A DNA stretch of 64,000 nucleotides from Liolophura sinensis (GCF_032854445.1 NC_088295.1:27017385-27081384); one strand, 5' to 3'; numbered from the stretch's first letter, positions 50,401-63,892 are shown. Notes: a model not told the origin generated them from the sequence alone. A program made the numbers and translations.

Positions 50401-53400
50401 GCTGATTGATTTATAGTATCCAGAAAAAGCATCTGACTGATTTATTTTATGCTGACAGCATGATTTACCCGGAAGAAGACTTCCTAATAAGGGGAGATCA
50501 TTTCCAGGCGGACGAAGGGAGGTAACACTGTGTATGTGATTTCAGCTCCTGTTTATGAAAGTTTGATTTAATCACCATACACTTTTGCTTATAGCTAAAC
50601 AGCTCTCATTATTATTTTTCTGCAGTGTCAAGCCACCTGGCTTTACTTGGAGCCTATCTTCAGCTCTGAGGACATCATGATGCAGATGCCTGAAGAAGGA
50701 AAGAAATTTGGCATAGTGGACAGTTACTGGAGGGACATCATGACAGAGGCAATTAAAGACACTAACTGTCTGGTGGCGACATCACAACCTAACATGATTG
50801 GCAGGCTAAATGAGGCCAATGTGCTTTTGGATGAGATTCAAAAGGGATTGAATGCTTATCTGGAGAAGAAGCGTCTCTATTTCCCAAGGTCAGTTTAAGT
50901 ACATATGAACAATACAGGAATTTCAAAATGTTAGAAAAAGAAAGTGCTGTTGGATCACATGGTTGATCATTCAGCCTTGAAAATAAAGTATTAACCTATC
51001 CAGTTGTGGGACAGGTTTCCCCAAGGCTATGCCTAGTTTCCTCCCACCATAATGCTGGCCATCATTGTATAAGTGAAATATAAATGAGTATGGCGTTAAA
51101 CAGTAATCAAATAAATAAACCCAAATAAAGTATTATTTATCAAAATCAATAATAGGCAATCTGAGCCTCTTACACATTTATGGTTTCTGATGGATCTTGT
51201 TAACGACTGGTTTAACTAAACTTCCTTATTTTAGTCATTACATGTATATGTGATCCCGAGATGAATCTGTTTGCCTGTCATACATTAGGGTATTCAGCAT
51301 TTATTATGTTTTGATGGCTAGGTTTTTCTTCTTATCTAATGATGAACTGCTGGAGATCCTGTCAGAGACCAAAGACCCATTAAGAGTTCAGCCTCATCTG
51401 AAGAAATGTTTTGAAGGTATCAGTAAGCTGGAGTTCACGGAACAACAGGAAATTGTTGGAATGGTTTCAGCTGAAAATGAAACAGTTCCATTTAACAATA
51501 AGATCTTCCCTGCAAAAGCCAAGGTTTGTCTTTGTGTTGTTTTTTCTGGTTTTAAAATGATGGCTTGTTGAATTATATCAACACATGCAGATGTCTTCTG
51601 ATGGAACTCTTCATGGACTTAACGTGTTGTAAAATTTGCGATTATTTCTTAAGCCTGCTCAAAGGCCCATTATGTTTAATTTCATTATTTGTATAAAGTA
51701 TAATACATATATACTTATTCTCTGTTTTCTCATTTTTAAGAGACAGTTGATAAGAGGAAGAAGCGTAACACTGCATTTGAGTTTTTGGATTGCATGCAAG
51801 CTGTTTAATATTAATCATTACAAATTTTGTACTGATCACAGTAGTTTGGAAAAGACTCTTTAGTATTTACTCACCCATTTTTTCTTTCAGGGTATGGTGG
51901 AGAAGTGGCTGCTTCAAGTGGAAGACACCATGTTGAGCAGTCTGAGGAAGGTGATATACGACTCCACTCAAGCTTACAGTTCCACCCCCAGGAAGAAGTG
52001 GGTATTGGATTGGCCTGGCCAGGTTGTCCTCTGTGTCAGTCAGATCTTCTGGACTATTGAGGGAGCAGAGGCCATGAAGGAGAAAGATGGAATGAAGGTA
52101 ATACGTATGGACATTCCCGGTAATTGCTAGAAAAGCATGGGAATTTTTTTTTTTTTTTTTTTTTTTATAAAATTATAAATTATAAATTAATTGTTCGGTC
52201 AATCAGGTCATGCTGTCTTATATATTTGTAGAAATTCCTGGAAAAGAACAAGAATCAAATTGATGAGATTGTACAGCTGGTCAGAAGCAAATTGGAGAGT
52301 GGCCACAGGATTACTTTGGGAGCCCTGACAGTCATTGATGTCCATGGTGAGTTTGAATACTTGTCCGAGGATTTCTGTACGTGAACCAAACATGATGTAA
52401 AAGGTTCTGATGAAGTTTGGATACTGTCTTTATCCTTGGATGCTTTAACTGTAAGGTGTTCAGTTTCATTGTGTTTTACTGAGAAATGGGTACTTATCTA
52501 AATTGTTTTTTATTTTTTTTTATTTTTTTTTTTTTTAACTTCTTTGTACAATATACTTATGGCTGGTATTTCAGCTCGAGATGTGGTGGCCACTTTTGTG
52601 GAAGAAGATGTTAAGAACACCACAGACTTCCAGTGGTTGTCTCAGCTTAGGTACTACTGGGAGAATGATGTGATAGTGCGTATGATCACCACAGACTGTA
52701 ACTATGGGTATGAATATCTGGGCAACACCCCCAGACTGGTCATCACTCCCCTCACCGATAGGTGTTACAGGTAAGGTCTTAAATAGTTGTACGTTGATAA
52801 TCATTTATTAATGCTTTAGGTAAAAGATCTAAATTTGGCTTACATGTTTGAGTATGTGTTGTGAAAATCTATAGGAAAAGCTAAGTTTGTTTTGGTTATA
52901 TATATAAGTGTGACACAATCATTTGACAAATGTAAGCTACATGCCGTCTGCTTTATATCATCCAGGTTCTTTTTCTGAAGGAATAGACATATAAACCATG
53001 ACTTTGTTACATTTAGAACCTTGATGGGAGCCCTGAAGTTAAATCTTGGTGGAGCACCAGAGGGGCCTGCTGGGACTGGTAAAACTGAAACCTGTAAGGA
53101 TTTGGCTAAAGCTGTGGCTAAACAGGTGGGTGAGCTTTCTTCTTCATCTTTTGTCATCTGGAACAGCTAGTGTTAAATTTAGCTCCTCTGGACAAACCCA
53201 CAGTCTTATTAAACGTCCAGTGACATGTGTTCTTTGTTAATTTTTGCATATGTACTCACACAGGCTAAGTGACAAAGGAAGTGTAATTTCTGGAATTCTT
53301 GCAAAAGGTCATAGTAAAATGACTATAAACATAACCCATATTTTTCTTTTCATCAGTGTGTTGTGTTCAACTGCTCCGATGGTCTTGACTACAAGGCCAT

Positions 53401-56400
53401 GGGCAAGTTCTTCAAGGGTCTTGCTCAGGCTGGGGCCTGGGCGTGTTTTGATGAGTTTAACCGTATAGAGCTGGAGGTGTTGTCCGTGGTGGCCCAGCAG
53501 ATCCACAGCATCCAGAAAGCCATCGCGGCTAAGCTGAAGAAGTTCATGTTTGAGGGTACTGAGCTGTCTCTGAACCCAAGCTGTACTATGTTCATCACCA
53601 TGAACCCTGGTTATGCCGGGAGACAAGAGCTGCCAGACAATCTCAAGGTGGATATTTCATAATTACCTCCTTTGTACTGCAAAACCTTAAAATACTCAAG
53701 GAGGGGTAAAAATTTTTTTGAACACTGCACATTAAATATATCAAACTTGATTTTATGTTGAAATAGTATTTGTCAATTTTTGGATTTTGGTACGAGACTT
53801 TGGATGTTTAGAAGATTTTAGGACTGTTAAATGAAAAGTCGTTGTAAAAAAAAATTGCTATCTGTATATCTGTGATAGTCATTGATTCATCTGTTTATGA
53901 GCAGCTATTTATTCCAAACTGCTATCAACTTGGCAGGTGTTATTCAGAACAGTAGCCATGATGGTGCCAGATTATGCCATGATTGGTGAGATTGTCCTCT
54001 ACTCTATGGGATTTAGCGATTCCAAGAGGTAAGTTCAACTTGGTCATTCAGTAATAGAACTTTATTAAAACTTTTGAAGTTTAAAATGTGTAAAGTTTTA
54101 AAATATTAGAAACAACACAAATTACATTTCTATGTTTCTTTTTAGTTTGGCCGGAAAGATTGTAGCTACGTACAAGTTGTGTTCAGAGCAGTTGTCGTCT
54201 CAGCACCACTACGATTATGGAATGAGAGCTGTCAAGTCAGTGTTGACTGCAGCAGGAAATCTCAAACTGAAGTACATGGAGGAGGATGAAGCTGTTTTAC
54301 TCCTCAAAGCCATCAATGATGTCAACTTACCAAAGTTTTTGTCACAGGTTAGTCAAGGGGGTATATTACGAATATTAAGCATGAATTTGATTAACATTGA
54401 TTTCAGTAACATAGACAACAACAAGAATTGTCCTCAGTTTAAAGATTTACAGTTTCAATAACTAGGTTACACCATTTTATAAGCACTTCTGATTGTTCAT
54501 CTGTCGTGTCTGTTCTTAACCTTGAATTTGTTTCCTTCCAGGATGTGCCGTTGTTTGGTGGTATTATCTCTGACTTGTTCCCTGGCATTAACTTACCCAA
54601 ACCAGATTATGATGTCTTCCTGGATGCTCTTAAACAGAACATTGCCAAGCGCAAACTACAGCCAGTTCCTTGGTTCATTGACAAGATCATTCAGGTATTG
54701 TTTCTATTTTTTTTTTCAGTCATTCAGCAATACTTAATGTCAGCCAGGTGAGCAGATAAAACCCCATCATTATCGTTTTTTATTGGTCAGGCACCTGTTG
54801 ATGTGTCTGACTAATAAAAACTATGCAGTTTCTCAGTGTACTTAGAGGTTCTCTATTGTTTATTAATTCAGTAGACGTGCAAATGTTCATTAGGTGTTAC
54901 TAAATTTTTGTTTAATACTTTGTCATGATGAATTGAAACACAATGCATGTCTTAACCATGATGAGTGAGAAAAGGATCTGATCTGAATCTGAATTTGACT
55001 GTGTTTGAAGATATACGAGATGATCCTTGTACGTCATGGTTTGATGATAGTGGGTGAGCCTCTAGGAGGGAAGACCATGGCTTACCAGTGTCTGGCTGAT
55101 GCACTGGGAGACCTACACCTGGCAGGCCTGATGGATGAGTTCAGAGTCATCCACAGGGTTATCAACCCCAAGTCCATCACCATGGGACAGCTGTATGGCT
55201 GCTTTGACCCTGTATCACACGAATGGACTGATGGTGAGTTAATTACTCAGACCTAAAAGTTCATCTAAGCCTTTTGGTCCTAAAATTAAGAAAATCTCAG
55301 AGGATGACATTATCCTTGATGCTTCGGCTATAAAACTGATGAAGAGTAGACTTTGTCTGCTGAATTCCATTCTGTATGAGGATTTAGTTTGAATGGAACA
55401 AGGTACAAGTGTTTGCTTTTTCACTATACAGGTGTTCTGGCCAATACTTTTCGTGAGTACGCTAGTAACCCAAGTGTTGACAGGAAGTGGATTCTGTTTG
55501 ATGGCCCTGTGGATGCTGTGTGGATTGAGAACATGAACACTGTACTGGATGACAATAAGAAGGTAAGGTTTACCTGCTGTCCTGTTGAGCCTCACATTGA
55601 TGGTTAGTCACTTGAAATAGGACCTTACACCACACTATTACAATTAAAAATCTAAATTTTAATAGAATGGCATGTTTAATGAAGCTGTCCCTTTCTCTGT
55701 GATATAAGGAAAAGGCACACTGAGAGTGCAAACATCTGCCTCACCTACATGTACAAATTCCGTCACTACTGTCTATACTCTGCATTTCTGTCCATCTGTG
55801 AACGGTGAAACAAATTCCTGTTTCCAGATCACCACCACAATTTAACACATTGGTCATTAGCTTAAGGTCAAGTCGTACACAAATTTTTATCCAGATCCCT
55901 GCCTGACTTTTTCTGTAAAGTTGCTAACAGACAAGTGAAGTCAGACCAAATCGTTACCTCCTTGATAGAGGTAATGGCACTCCTGTATATGCATACATGA
56001 TGTGTATTTCAGTTGTGTCTGATGAGCGGTGAGATCATACAAATGAGCAACAAGATGAACCTGATCTTTGAGCCGGCTGACTTGGAGCAGGCTTCCCCAG
56101 CCACAGTCAGTCGCTGCGGTATGATCTACATGGAGCCCACCCAGATGGGCTGGAAACCAATGAAGGAGTCATACATGCAGCATGAGTTACCAGCCAACCT
56201 GACACAGGAGCACAGGGAGCTGGTAGATGACCTGTTTGAGTGGCTGGTTCAGCCCTGCCTGGACTTCATCTCCCACAACTGTCGTCTCTTCATCCAGACC
56301 TCCCACATGCACATGGTGTTTACTCTACAGCGCATGTACTCCTGTTTGATGGATGAGATCATTGCTGATGGTGCCAAAAGTCATGACCCTGATGACCCAG

Positions 56401-59400
56401 ATCGAGGGGAGACCTTAACCAACTCACAGGTAAAGAGACACGCGACTGCGGATCATAATGCAGACAAGCACATCTGAGTTATCTGGTGGATTATATGTTT
56501 GTATTAGGAGAACCTTAGTATGCCCCTGCAATTTGCGTGTTTAGAGACACAACTTTATAACGTCACAGCACTATGTGTGGTTGTTGCTTTATGACATGGT
56601 AGGGTTAGAAAAATGATATTCTGTCAATAGTTTTATTTACGCATAAACATTGCCACGCTGAAAGATACTTGTAGGCAAGTTGTCCTAGAATTCCATACAG
56701 TGCCAATGATTCCAAGGTATTCACCCAAATGTCACTTGAAAGCATCTCATTGGCATGCCAAGGTGTAATTCATACTCCCAAATGTAGCCTGGACATTGTT
56801 TGTTAAGGTCAGCTTCAGAGATGGAAAGAAATTGTAGTTTTATGCAGCAGTCATTCAGGTTATCATTTTTATTTTAGCACTGTGACTATAATTGCTGAAA
56901 AAAAGAAAATAAATGAGAAGTTGTTTATACAGTGTGTGTATTTTATGTATTTAGATCATGCTGTGGCTGCAAGGCCTGTTCCTGTTCTCTGCGGTGTGGT
57001 CACTTGGAGGCTGTCTACAGGGTGACAGCAGGAAGAAGTTTGACACCTTCTTCAGGAACATAATCAGTGGCACCAATAATGAGCACCCCAAACCCAAGAG
57101 CATCAAAATAACAAAGGTAGGCTTAGACATTCCTGTTGGTTTTTACCATAAAAACAATTTAGTGCAAAAATCTGCATGTCATTTACGTGTTTGTTTCTAA
57201 CACTGTTAATCATTATTTTTCCTTGTCGCCATAAGTACATGTAGCCTTTGAATGATGTTGTGTGGCTGTAACCAACTGACGTTAATTAAACATTTTGAAA
57301 TTTGAGGGTGAGATTTGCTCAGGTGTGTACTTCAAAATGTCATATACAAAAACCTCCAGTTGTAATTTGTGTATGATAGTATGTAAAACTTGATTTCAAG
57401 ACATATGCAATATGCAAACGTTCACGTTTTTTTTTTTCTTCAGAGCAACTCCATCCCAGAGAGAGGCAGTGTCTATGACTTCTGCTTTGAGAAGAAAGGC
57501 ACTGGAAACTGGGTGGAATGGATGACCACTGTTGACAAAGCCTCACAGGTCATTCCGCCGACTGCCAAGGTAAATGTGATGAATTTCTCAGACTAAATAA
57601 GACTTGTATCAGGGTATTTTCTGTCTGTGATGCTGGGATTTCTGAGAAGATTTGTGTGGATTTTGAAAAATGGGTGCACTCAGTTCAATGATTGTTTGTC
57701 AGAAATTTTGGGTGACTGGAGAAAGTGAGTTATGTTCATTGACGAAATATATTCTTACCATAAAAATCCAGCCACTTGAAAGACAAATTTGAAACGTTCA
57801 GTATATGTGTGTGATCTTATTCAAGTTTACTTTCTGTATGTTTTTCTTATTTGCTTGTGCCCCTCAGGTCAGCGATCTGATCATCCCCACCTCAGAGACA
57901 GCCAGACAGGTGTACTTCCTCCAGTTGTACCTCACACACGAGATCCCCTTGCTGTTTGTGGGTCCTACAGGAACAGGCAAATCAGCCATCACCAATGGTT
58001 ACCTCATCAACCTGCCCAAAGACACGTACGTTTTCTACTTACTGTAGTTCCTTATTTTAACGTGTTGAGTACATGTAACTTTATTCTACCTTGACATGGT
58101 ACAATATTGTTGTATTTCATTTCAAATATTTGTATGAAACTAAAATGTTTAAGAAAACTTAAGTTTAAGAGAATCTTTTGTCAGGCATTTTTTAATTCCT
58201 GTTGTAGATATGTGCCCAATTGCCTGAACTTCTCCGCCAGAACATCAGCTAATCAAACACAAGACATCATTATGTCTAAACTTGACAGGTAGGTGTTAAC
58301 ATCTCATTATTTAACATCTCATAAATTAGTTGTTTTAGGTGGTAATTGAATCTAGTACAATTGGTTAAAACGGCTCAACTGAACAAAGAAAAAACAAGAA
58401 AGTGTTCTTCTACTACTTCTCTGAGAAAGAATGGATTGAATATTGTTTTGTTCTTGAATAGACAAATATAGTAATTATATATCCATAATTGATGCAGAGT
58501 ATAATCCAGTGTTATTTTCTTATCCAGGAGGAGAAAAGGTGTGTTTGGACCCCCAATGGGCAAAAAGAGTGTGGTCTTTGTGGATGATCTCAGTATGCCA
58601 GCCAAAGAGAAGTATGGAGCCCAACCACCCATTGAGCTGCTTAGGCACTGGGTAGACCATGGGCACTGGTACGACAAGAAGGATACCTCCAAGATCTTCA
58701 TGGTTGATGTGGTAAGTCTTCCATCGTGTACATGTATGCCACTTAGTTTCGTCTCACCTCATATAATTTATGTTATACAATATTTATTAGCCACACAATT
58801 ATAGACCATGACTATTTTTCCTTTTTTTTTTTTTTTTTTGTTGTCCATTTTGTGGTAATGTTGATTTATTTATTTGTTTGATTGGTGTTTTACGCCGTAC
58901 TCAAGAATATTTCACTTTTATGGCAGCGGCCGGGGGTAACACACTACTGGTAATGTTGACTTCCTTTATCGGTAAAACAGTGTATTTGGGTCTTCCATGA
59001 TGGTGAAAGCATTCAGATATATAATGAAGAACTGGTTGCATGTACTTGCAGCTGTTTGTGTCGGCTATGGGACCCCCTGGTGGAGGAAGGAATGACATCA
59101 CTAGCCGCTTCACTCGTCACATGAACCTCGTCTCCATAGATGAGTTCGATGATGCGACCATGTCCAGGATTTTCAACTCTATAGCAGACTGGCACTTCGG
59201 CAAAGGATTTGATGGCTCCTTCTCTAGGCTTGGAAGGGTAGGAACTAATTCTTGTGACTGGATGGAGTAGCTGCTATGGACTTTTAGATTTTGCCCTAAA
59301 ATATGTACCATTTGAAACACCAGGCATAGACATTACATCCTTTACAAAGGTTTCTGTTTTACAGGATTGAACTCTTTCGAGATAACCTGCGATAGGAAGT

Positions 59401-62400
59401 TGATCATCATGTGTTTCTCCTGATCGAAACAAAGCATAGGCTCTACAGATGTATCAAATACTTTAATATTCTGCGAATATTCTGCTTCTTTCACACATAA
59501 TTACAGCAGTTGAAACAAAACATTCTCAAAGTGCATATTAAAACTGTAAGAAAACCTAAGAAATCAATGTTATTCAGAGAACAGCACATGATATACTTCA
59601 GTGTAAAATATTTCTTCTATTGACCTGTTGCCTTGCTCCCTAGCTCATAGCTTTCTCCTCTCTCCTCTCAGATGATGGTCCAGGCCACCATGGGTGTGTA
59701 CAAGGAGGCTATCACGAACTTCCTGCCTACTCCCAGTAAGAGTCACTATGTGTTCAATCTGCGAGACTTTGCCCGCGTGATCCGTGGTGTACTTCTAGTG
59801 CCAGCCTCTTGTATGACAGAGGGGGACAAGCTGATCAGGCTCTGGGTACATGAGGTCTACAGGGTCTTCTATGATCGGCTCATCGATGAGACAGACAGGT
59901 AAGATAGACATGGGATTAAGATGTGGAATCTTGTAGATTTTAAACGATGATTGATGAATTCAAAGCATTCTGTCCAAAAGTGAACACATGCATTTTTACG
60001 TGCATGTAATAGGCTAAATATATACATGTCCAACAGTCTGTTTTTTCCCGTGTTGAATTATGAGTGTCATATTCTGCATTTCACATTTGTTTTCTTGTAT
60101 CGTATTCATGGATTGTGTTTCCAGGGTGACATTCTTCAACATTGTGAAGGAGGAATGTAGTCACCACTTCAAGCAGACCATAGATAAAATTCTAGGTTAC
60201 CTGACAAAGAGTGGCCATGTCATTGATGACAATATCCGCAGCTTGTTCTTTGGGGATTACATGGACAAGGACTCCGTAGAGCGGGTGTACGATGAGGTCA
60301 CAGACCTGAAGGAACTCACAGCCGTCATGGAACAGTAAGTACAGCAGTGCAGAGGTACATTTGGGAATTTATGGATATTGGATATTGAAGTATTGGAGTA
60401 TTGGACTGAAATGCAAGGTGGAATGGTTATCTGTTCAGAAAGTATGCATCATTTGAGATTATGCTGGTTTTCCTCCTTTTCATCGTACGTTCGTGTCCCA
60501 CTCTTTCATAAATTTGTTGCACACATAACCACCAATCAAACATTTGACCATTGTCCAAACCTCTGTATTCAATAAAATGCACGTTGACTATGTTAAATAT
60601 ATTTGCGACTTGTAAAGCTTGTGCATGTATATTCAGAAATTGTGTTGATAGGATTGTGACAAAACTGTTTGCGATGGGCCTTGTCTATGCTTTTGACATC
60701 TAAATCGTTAAGTTAAAGTTTTTGTTGTTAATTTTGACAGAATCTTGCTGAGGCATTGTTCACTGTAGTATGTGATTGGTCTGTGCATGTTGTGTCACCA
60801 ATGTTTGTCCTGTGTCTCTATCAGCTACCTGGATGAATACAATATCATCAGTAAAGCACCCATGAGACTCGTCATGTTCAAGTTTGCCATTGAACACATC
60901 TCCCGAGTTAGCCGAGTTCTCAAACAGGACAATGGACATGCACTGTTAATCGGTAATTATCACAGCATGCTCAGTTGCATCATTCACATGTGTCTATATC
61001 ATAGGTTTAGTAGCACAGTTGATTTATATATGCATGTCACCATATACACATACTTTATCTATATATATGTATATGTATTTCAACCTGTGGCTAATTAAAT
61101 TAAACATTGTCATTTTAAGCAATATTTCATTCAGCAGCAATTTTGAAGTGATTTTTTAATGGTTTATAGAATAATACAGATATTAATACAGTGTTGCATG
61201 TAATAGCTCCCTCTTACCCCATTCACCATTGTGAGTGTTCTTGGCTCAGTAACTTCACTGTCAGTGTTTTCCTCTGTCAGGTATGGGAGGCAGTGGTCGA
61301 CAGAGTGCCACAAAGCTGGCAGGATTCATGGCTGACTACGAACTGTTCCAGATTGAGATTACCAAAAACTATTCCATAGCTGACTGGAGAGATGACCTGA
61401 AAAGGGTAAGAAAGTTAGATTGATTTTTCACACTGGTTACCACTGACTCGAATACATTTTTTTTTTATATTGTTCACCTTTTAGAGATTATACTTGTGTG
61501 AGCTAGGTTTCAACTTAAATTTGTCAATATTATATACTGTTTGTTTACTCCTCTTTAGCCTGCTGCTTCTCTTGTATATCCATATATCTATATTTATTTA
61601 CATGTGCTTCAGTATTTTGGAGTCCTGATACTGCAGAGAGTTAGCAGATTTGTTTTAACCCATAAATAGATTGGACTGTTTGATACTGATGTACTGTTTG
61701 GTTTTACTGTTCAGTTGTTGCTAAAGGCCGGAGCTGAGGGAGTGCGCACAGTGTTCCTCTTCTCTGACAACCAGATCAAGGACGAGTCATTCATGGAGGA
61801 CATCAGTATGATCTTGAACACAGGGGATGTGCCCAATTTGTACCCGGCAGACGAGAAAGCTGAGATCATTGAGAAGATGCAGGGAGCTGCAAGGGCAGAG
61901 GTAGGACAGAGTAACATACAATGGGTTCAAACACAGTCTATGGCAGGGAATTTGTAGATCGTAGATTGTAGATTAACTCTCACTGCATGTGGGATCTTGA
62001 TGAAATTATGCGGTCAATATGGTGATCCATAGGTGTACATCACATGTGGCAAAGTTCATCAGTAACTTGCCAAAGGTTGGTGGTTTATGCTGGGTTGTCT
62101 GGTAAGGGTAATATAAATGTCCTTGAGCTATGCTATTGTAGTTGAAGTTTTAAAGAACCATGGTATTCCTTGATATGACACTGATTCAGACTACATTGCC
62201 TCATACATGTGTACAGGGTAAGAAGATAGAAGCCACACCTCTGGCCATGTACAACTACTTTATAGACCGTGTCAGACAGAATCTCCATGTGGTGTTAGCC
62301 ATGAGTCCTATTGGAGATGCCTTCAGGAACAGGCTCAGGATGTTCCCCTCACTCATCAACTGCTGTACAATTGACTGGTTCACCGTGAGTATATTCTGAT

Positions 62401-63892
62401 AGTTGGGTGTAAGGGATTCTTTGCTAAAATATGTTTTAGTGTACCTGTACCTATGGTTAAGCATCCATTCATATTAATTCTGAGAAATTTCTAAATGTTT
62501 AAACTTGCCAGTTTGTAAATTTTGCTATTAGCATCAAATGTGATCCTATTACTAAATATGTCTTGTCCTCATGCCTGGATGGATTATCATCTAGACACAT
62601 GTACACGCATGGAATTAAACAACATGTAGTTTATAAGAATTAAAGTTTATCAGAAGTTGTTGCCTGAACTGGAGGATCTACACAGTTTGTATAATTTATC
62701 TCCTTGATTTAATTACATTTCCTTGGTAGGCGTGGCCATCAGATGCTTTGGAGATGGTGGCCAACAAGTTCTTAGAGGAGGTGGACATGGAGGACAGCGT
62801 TAGACTGGCTTGTGTGACAATGTGTAAACACTTCCATGAAAGTGTCAGACAAGCTTCTGAGAGGTGAGATAGGTTAAGTCTGTCTTCTGGTCAGTATAAC
62901 AACTACATGTATTATGTGCAGCAAAAAAGGCTAAATCAATGCTTCTACCACAAGCAGTTGATACAACTTTCATACCAAAATGGACTGCTTCCTTTTTTAC
63001 TTTTCCTGATCCTGAAATGCTGACACCAGAGGCACTGTAAATTTAAATTAAGTGTTTCTGGAAGATAACTAGTAGGTTTAGGTATAATTTAATTGTTGAC
63101 CAGTATAAACAGTGTTAATATCAATTGCTTCTTTTCAGATACTTTGCCCTGTTGAGACGTCACAACTACGTCACCCCAACATCTTATCTTGAGCTGATCC
63201 TCACCTTCAAGTCTCTGCTAGATGTAAAGCGTGAGGAGATCTCCATGTTAAGGAACAGGTACCTGAAGGGTCTGGAGAAGCTGCAGTTTGCTGCCTCCCA
63301 GGTGTCCATCATGCAGCAGGAGTTACAGGACCTCCACCCAGAGTTGGTGAAAACCTCAGAGGAGACAGAGAAACTCATGATCAAAATTGAACAAGATACT
63401 GTGGAGGTTGAGGCTAAGAAAGAGGTAAGACAAAGCTATCCCATGACGTCCAACTTTGTGTCAAATTTGAGAATATTTTAGGGTATAAATAGATGGTGTA
63501 GACATGACTTTAGATGTTGTAAAACATATTGCGCTGTAAAAGGGTGGTGTGTAAATTTGCTACATTCTTGGCGTGTAATGAAACAAGATGAATGCAACAA
63601 AGGAATATTAGCTATAATTAGCCATATTTAAATGGTTGACAAACAATTTCATGTAAAACCTGATACTGCTTTGCCTATAGTGATGAATATGTTTTTACTA
63701 ATTTATTATCTCTTAATCTTTTAGGTAGTGGCTGCTGATGAGGCTATAGCTAATGAGGCTGCTGCGGCTGCCCAAGCTATTAAGGATGAGTGTGAAGGGG
63801 ACTTGGCTGAGGCTGTGCCTGCCCTTGAGGCTGCCATCAGGGCCCTGAACACACTCAAACCCCAGGACATCACCATGGTCAAAGCCATGAAG
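37847..63892 (+). CDS. DNAH7: axonemal inner-arm dynein heavy chain, DNAH7-like, 3' end outside window
   Basis: Fifty exons with GT-AG sites and fully consistent phases give 2739 residues without a stop. Domains in order: low-complexity N-terminus, tail, linker, AAA1 (GPAGTGKT about 1373-1380, CFDEFNR about 1423), AAA2 (GEPLGGKT about 1654), AAA3 (GPTGTGKS about 2024), AAA4 (GMGGSGRQS about 2384) and the first stalk helix. Family members are about 4000 residues, so roughly one third lies beyond the right edge, including the microtubule-binding tip, AAA5 and AAA6. It is a single-headed ATP-driven motor of ciliary inner arms. The DNAH3/7/12 group is clear from [20 protein letters not shown] and [23 protein letters not shown]7 is my best match within it. 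Exon details are in the following entries. Confidence 0.9.
42310..47091 (+). CDS. DNAH7: dynein exons 6-17, tail region
   Basis: Exons 42310-42499, 42864-42939, 43157-43276, 43518-43643, 43877-44072, 44464-44643, 45110-45246, 45405-45510, 45745-45923, 46177-46270, 46583-46673 and 46901-47091 encode residues 194-755. The start [10 protein letters not shown] and the segments [19 protein letters not shown] and [20 protein letters not shown] match the conserved tail of the DNAH3/7/12 group. The tail positions the motor on the doublet through intermediate or light chains. The last exon is a charged coiled-coil-like stretch. Confidence 0.88.
44275..44400 (-). mobile_element. SINE remnant in a dynein intron
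   Basis: Minus-strand reading ends in an AAATAAATAAATAAATG-type tail at about 44275-44295 and has a tRNA-head-like GTGCTCTAGTGATTAGAGGT near 44390. The middle has GGTTTCCCTCAACC. Order fits a SINE; the family is uncertain. Confidence 0.5.
46322..46540 (+). repeat. two diverged SINE-head-like copies
   Basis: Two similar segments (about 46322-46410 and 46430-46540) each contain TGTGTTCAAATCCA, a B-box-like motif, followed by CGCTCCC or TGCTCCC and TCTTTACTTT. They look like a tandem duplication of a tRNA-derived head inside a dynein intron. There is no SINE tail. Confidence 0.45.
47401..52097 (+). CDS. DNAH7: dynein exons 18-25, linker (DHC_N2)
   Basis: Exons 47401-47632, 48566-48777, 49016-49107, 49434-49548, 49739-49909, 50626-50888, 51322-51523 and 51891-52097 encode residues 756-1253. 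Landmarks are [73 protein letters not shown], the stretch [20 protein letters not shown] and [11 protein letters not shown]. This is the lever that swings across the AAA ring during the power stroke. A SINE remnant lies in the intron before 51322. Confidence 0.92.
48250..48330 (+). mobile_element. tRNA-like SINE head fragment
   Basis: GATAGCTCAATGGAATG resembles a pol III A box and GAGTTTGATCCTATCTC a B box, spaced as in tRNA-derived elements. It lies in the 933-bp intron between dynein exons 18 and 19. It does not fold as a tRNA by eye. Confidence 0.35.
50995..51120 (+). mobile_element. SINE family A, 3' half, in a dynein intron
   Basis: TTTCCTCCCACCATAATGCT, then GTATAAGTGAAATATAAATG, then GAGTATGGCGTTAAACAG and a CAAATAAATAAA tail match family A. 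The head is missing. Confidence 0.82.
52232..54694 (+). CDS. DNAH7: dynein exons 26-32, AAA1 motor domain
   Basis: Exons 52232-52346, 52575-52770, 53017-53125, 53357-53647, 53937-54028, 54146-54347 and 54542-54694 encode residues 1254-1639. AAA1 is the main ATPase site. Walker [11 protein letters not shown] and Walker [11 protein letters not shown] are intact, with the Glu expected to be catalytic, and [17 protein letters not shown] (sensor I region) and [18 protein letters not shown] follow. Nothing suggests an inactive motor. Confidence 0.95.
55011..57569 (+). CDS. DNAH7: dynein exons 33-37, AAA2
   Basis: Exons 55011-55233, 55432-55562, 56013-56429, 56955-57116 and 57444-57569 encode residues 1640-1992. 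The P-loop is GEPLGGKT. Typical are [40 protein letters not shown] and [20 protein letters not shown]2 binds nucleotide structurally and is not the main ATPase. Confidence 0.92.
57868..60334 (+). CDS. DNAH7: dynein exons 38-43, AAA3
   Basis: Exons 57868-58025, 58208-58288, 58528-58711, 59052-59237, 59672-59898 and 60125-60334 encode residues 1993-2340. Walker A is [11 protein letters not shown], Walker B is [10 protein letters not shown], and [17 protein letters not shown] and [16 protein letters not shown] follow. AAA3 gates release from the microtubule. A SINE remnant sits in the intron 58712-59051. Confidence 0.93.
58862..58935 (-). mobile_element. SINE family A, 3' end, in a dynein intron
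   Basis: Minus-strand reading gives GGCCGCTGCCATAAAAGTGA, AATATTCTTGAGTACGGCGT and AAAACACCAATCAAACAAAT with an AAATAAAT tail. Only the last 75 bp remain. Confidence 0.82.
60825..62863 (+). CDS. DNAH7: dynein exons 44-48, AAA4
   Basis: Exons 60825-60952, 61281-61405, 61715-61900, 62217-62384 and 62730-62863 encode residues 2341-2587. The P-loop GMGGSGRQS is split by an intron after its first Gly codon begins (60952/61281). It is followed by SATKLAGFM where most dyneins have [26 protein letters not shown] and [18 protein letters not shown] are typical. Confidence 0.92.
63139..63892 (+). CDS. DNAH7: dynein exons 49-50, first stalk helix (partial)
   Basis: Exons 63139-63424 and 63725-63892 encode residues 2588-2739. 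[20 protein letters not shown] opens the antiparallel coiled-coil stalk, and [20 protein letters not shown] and [16 protein letters not shown] lead towards the microtubule-binding tip. The gene continues past 64000, since the last exon ends at a good donor (AAG/GTAAGA). Confidence 0.95.
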
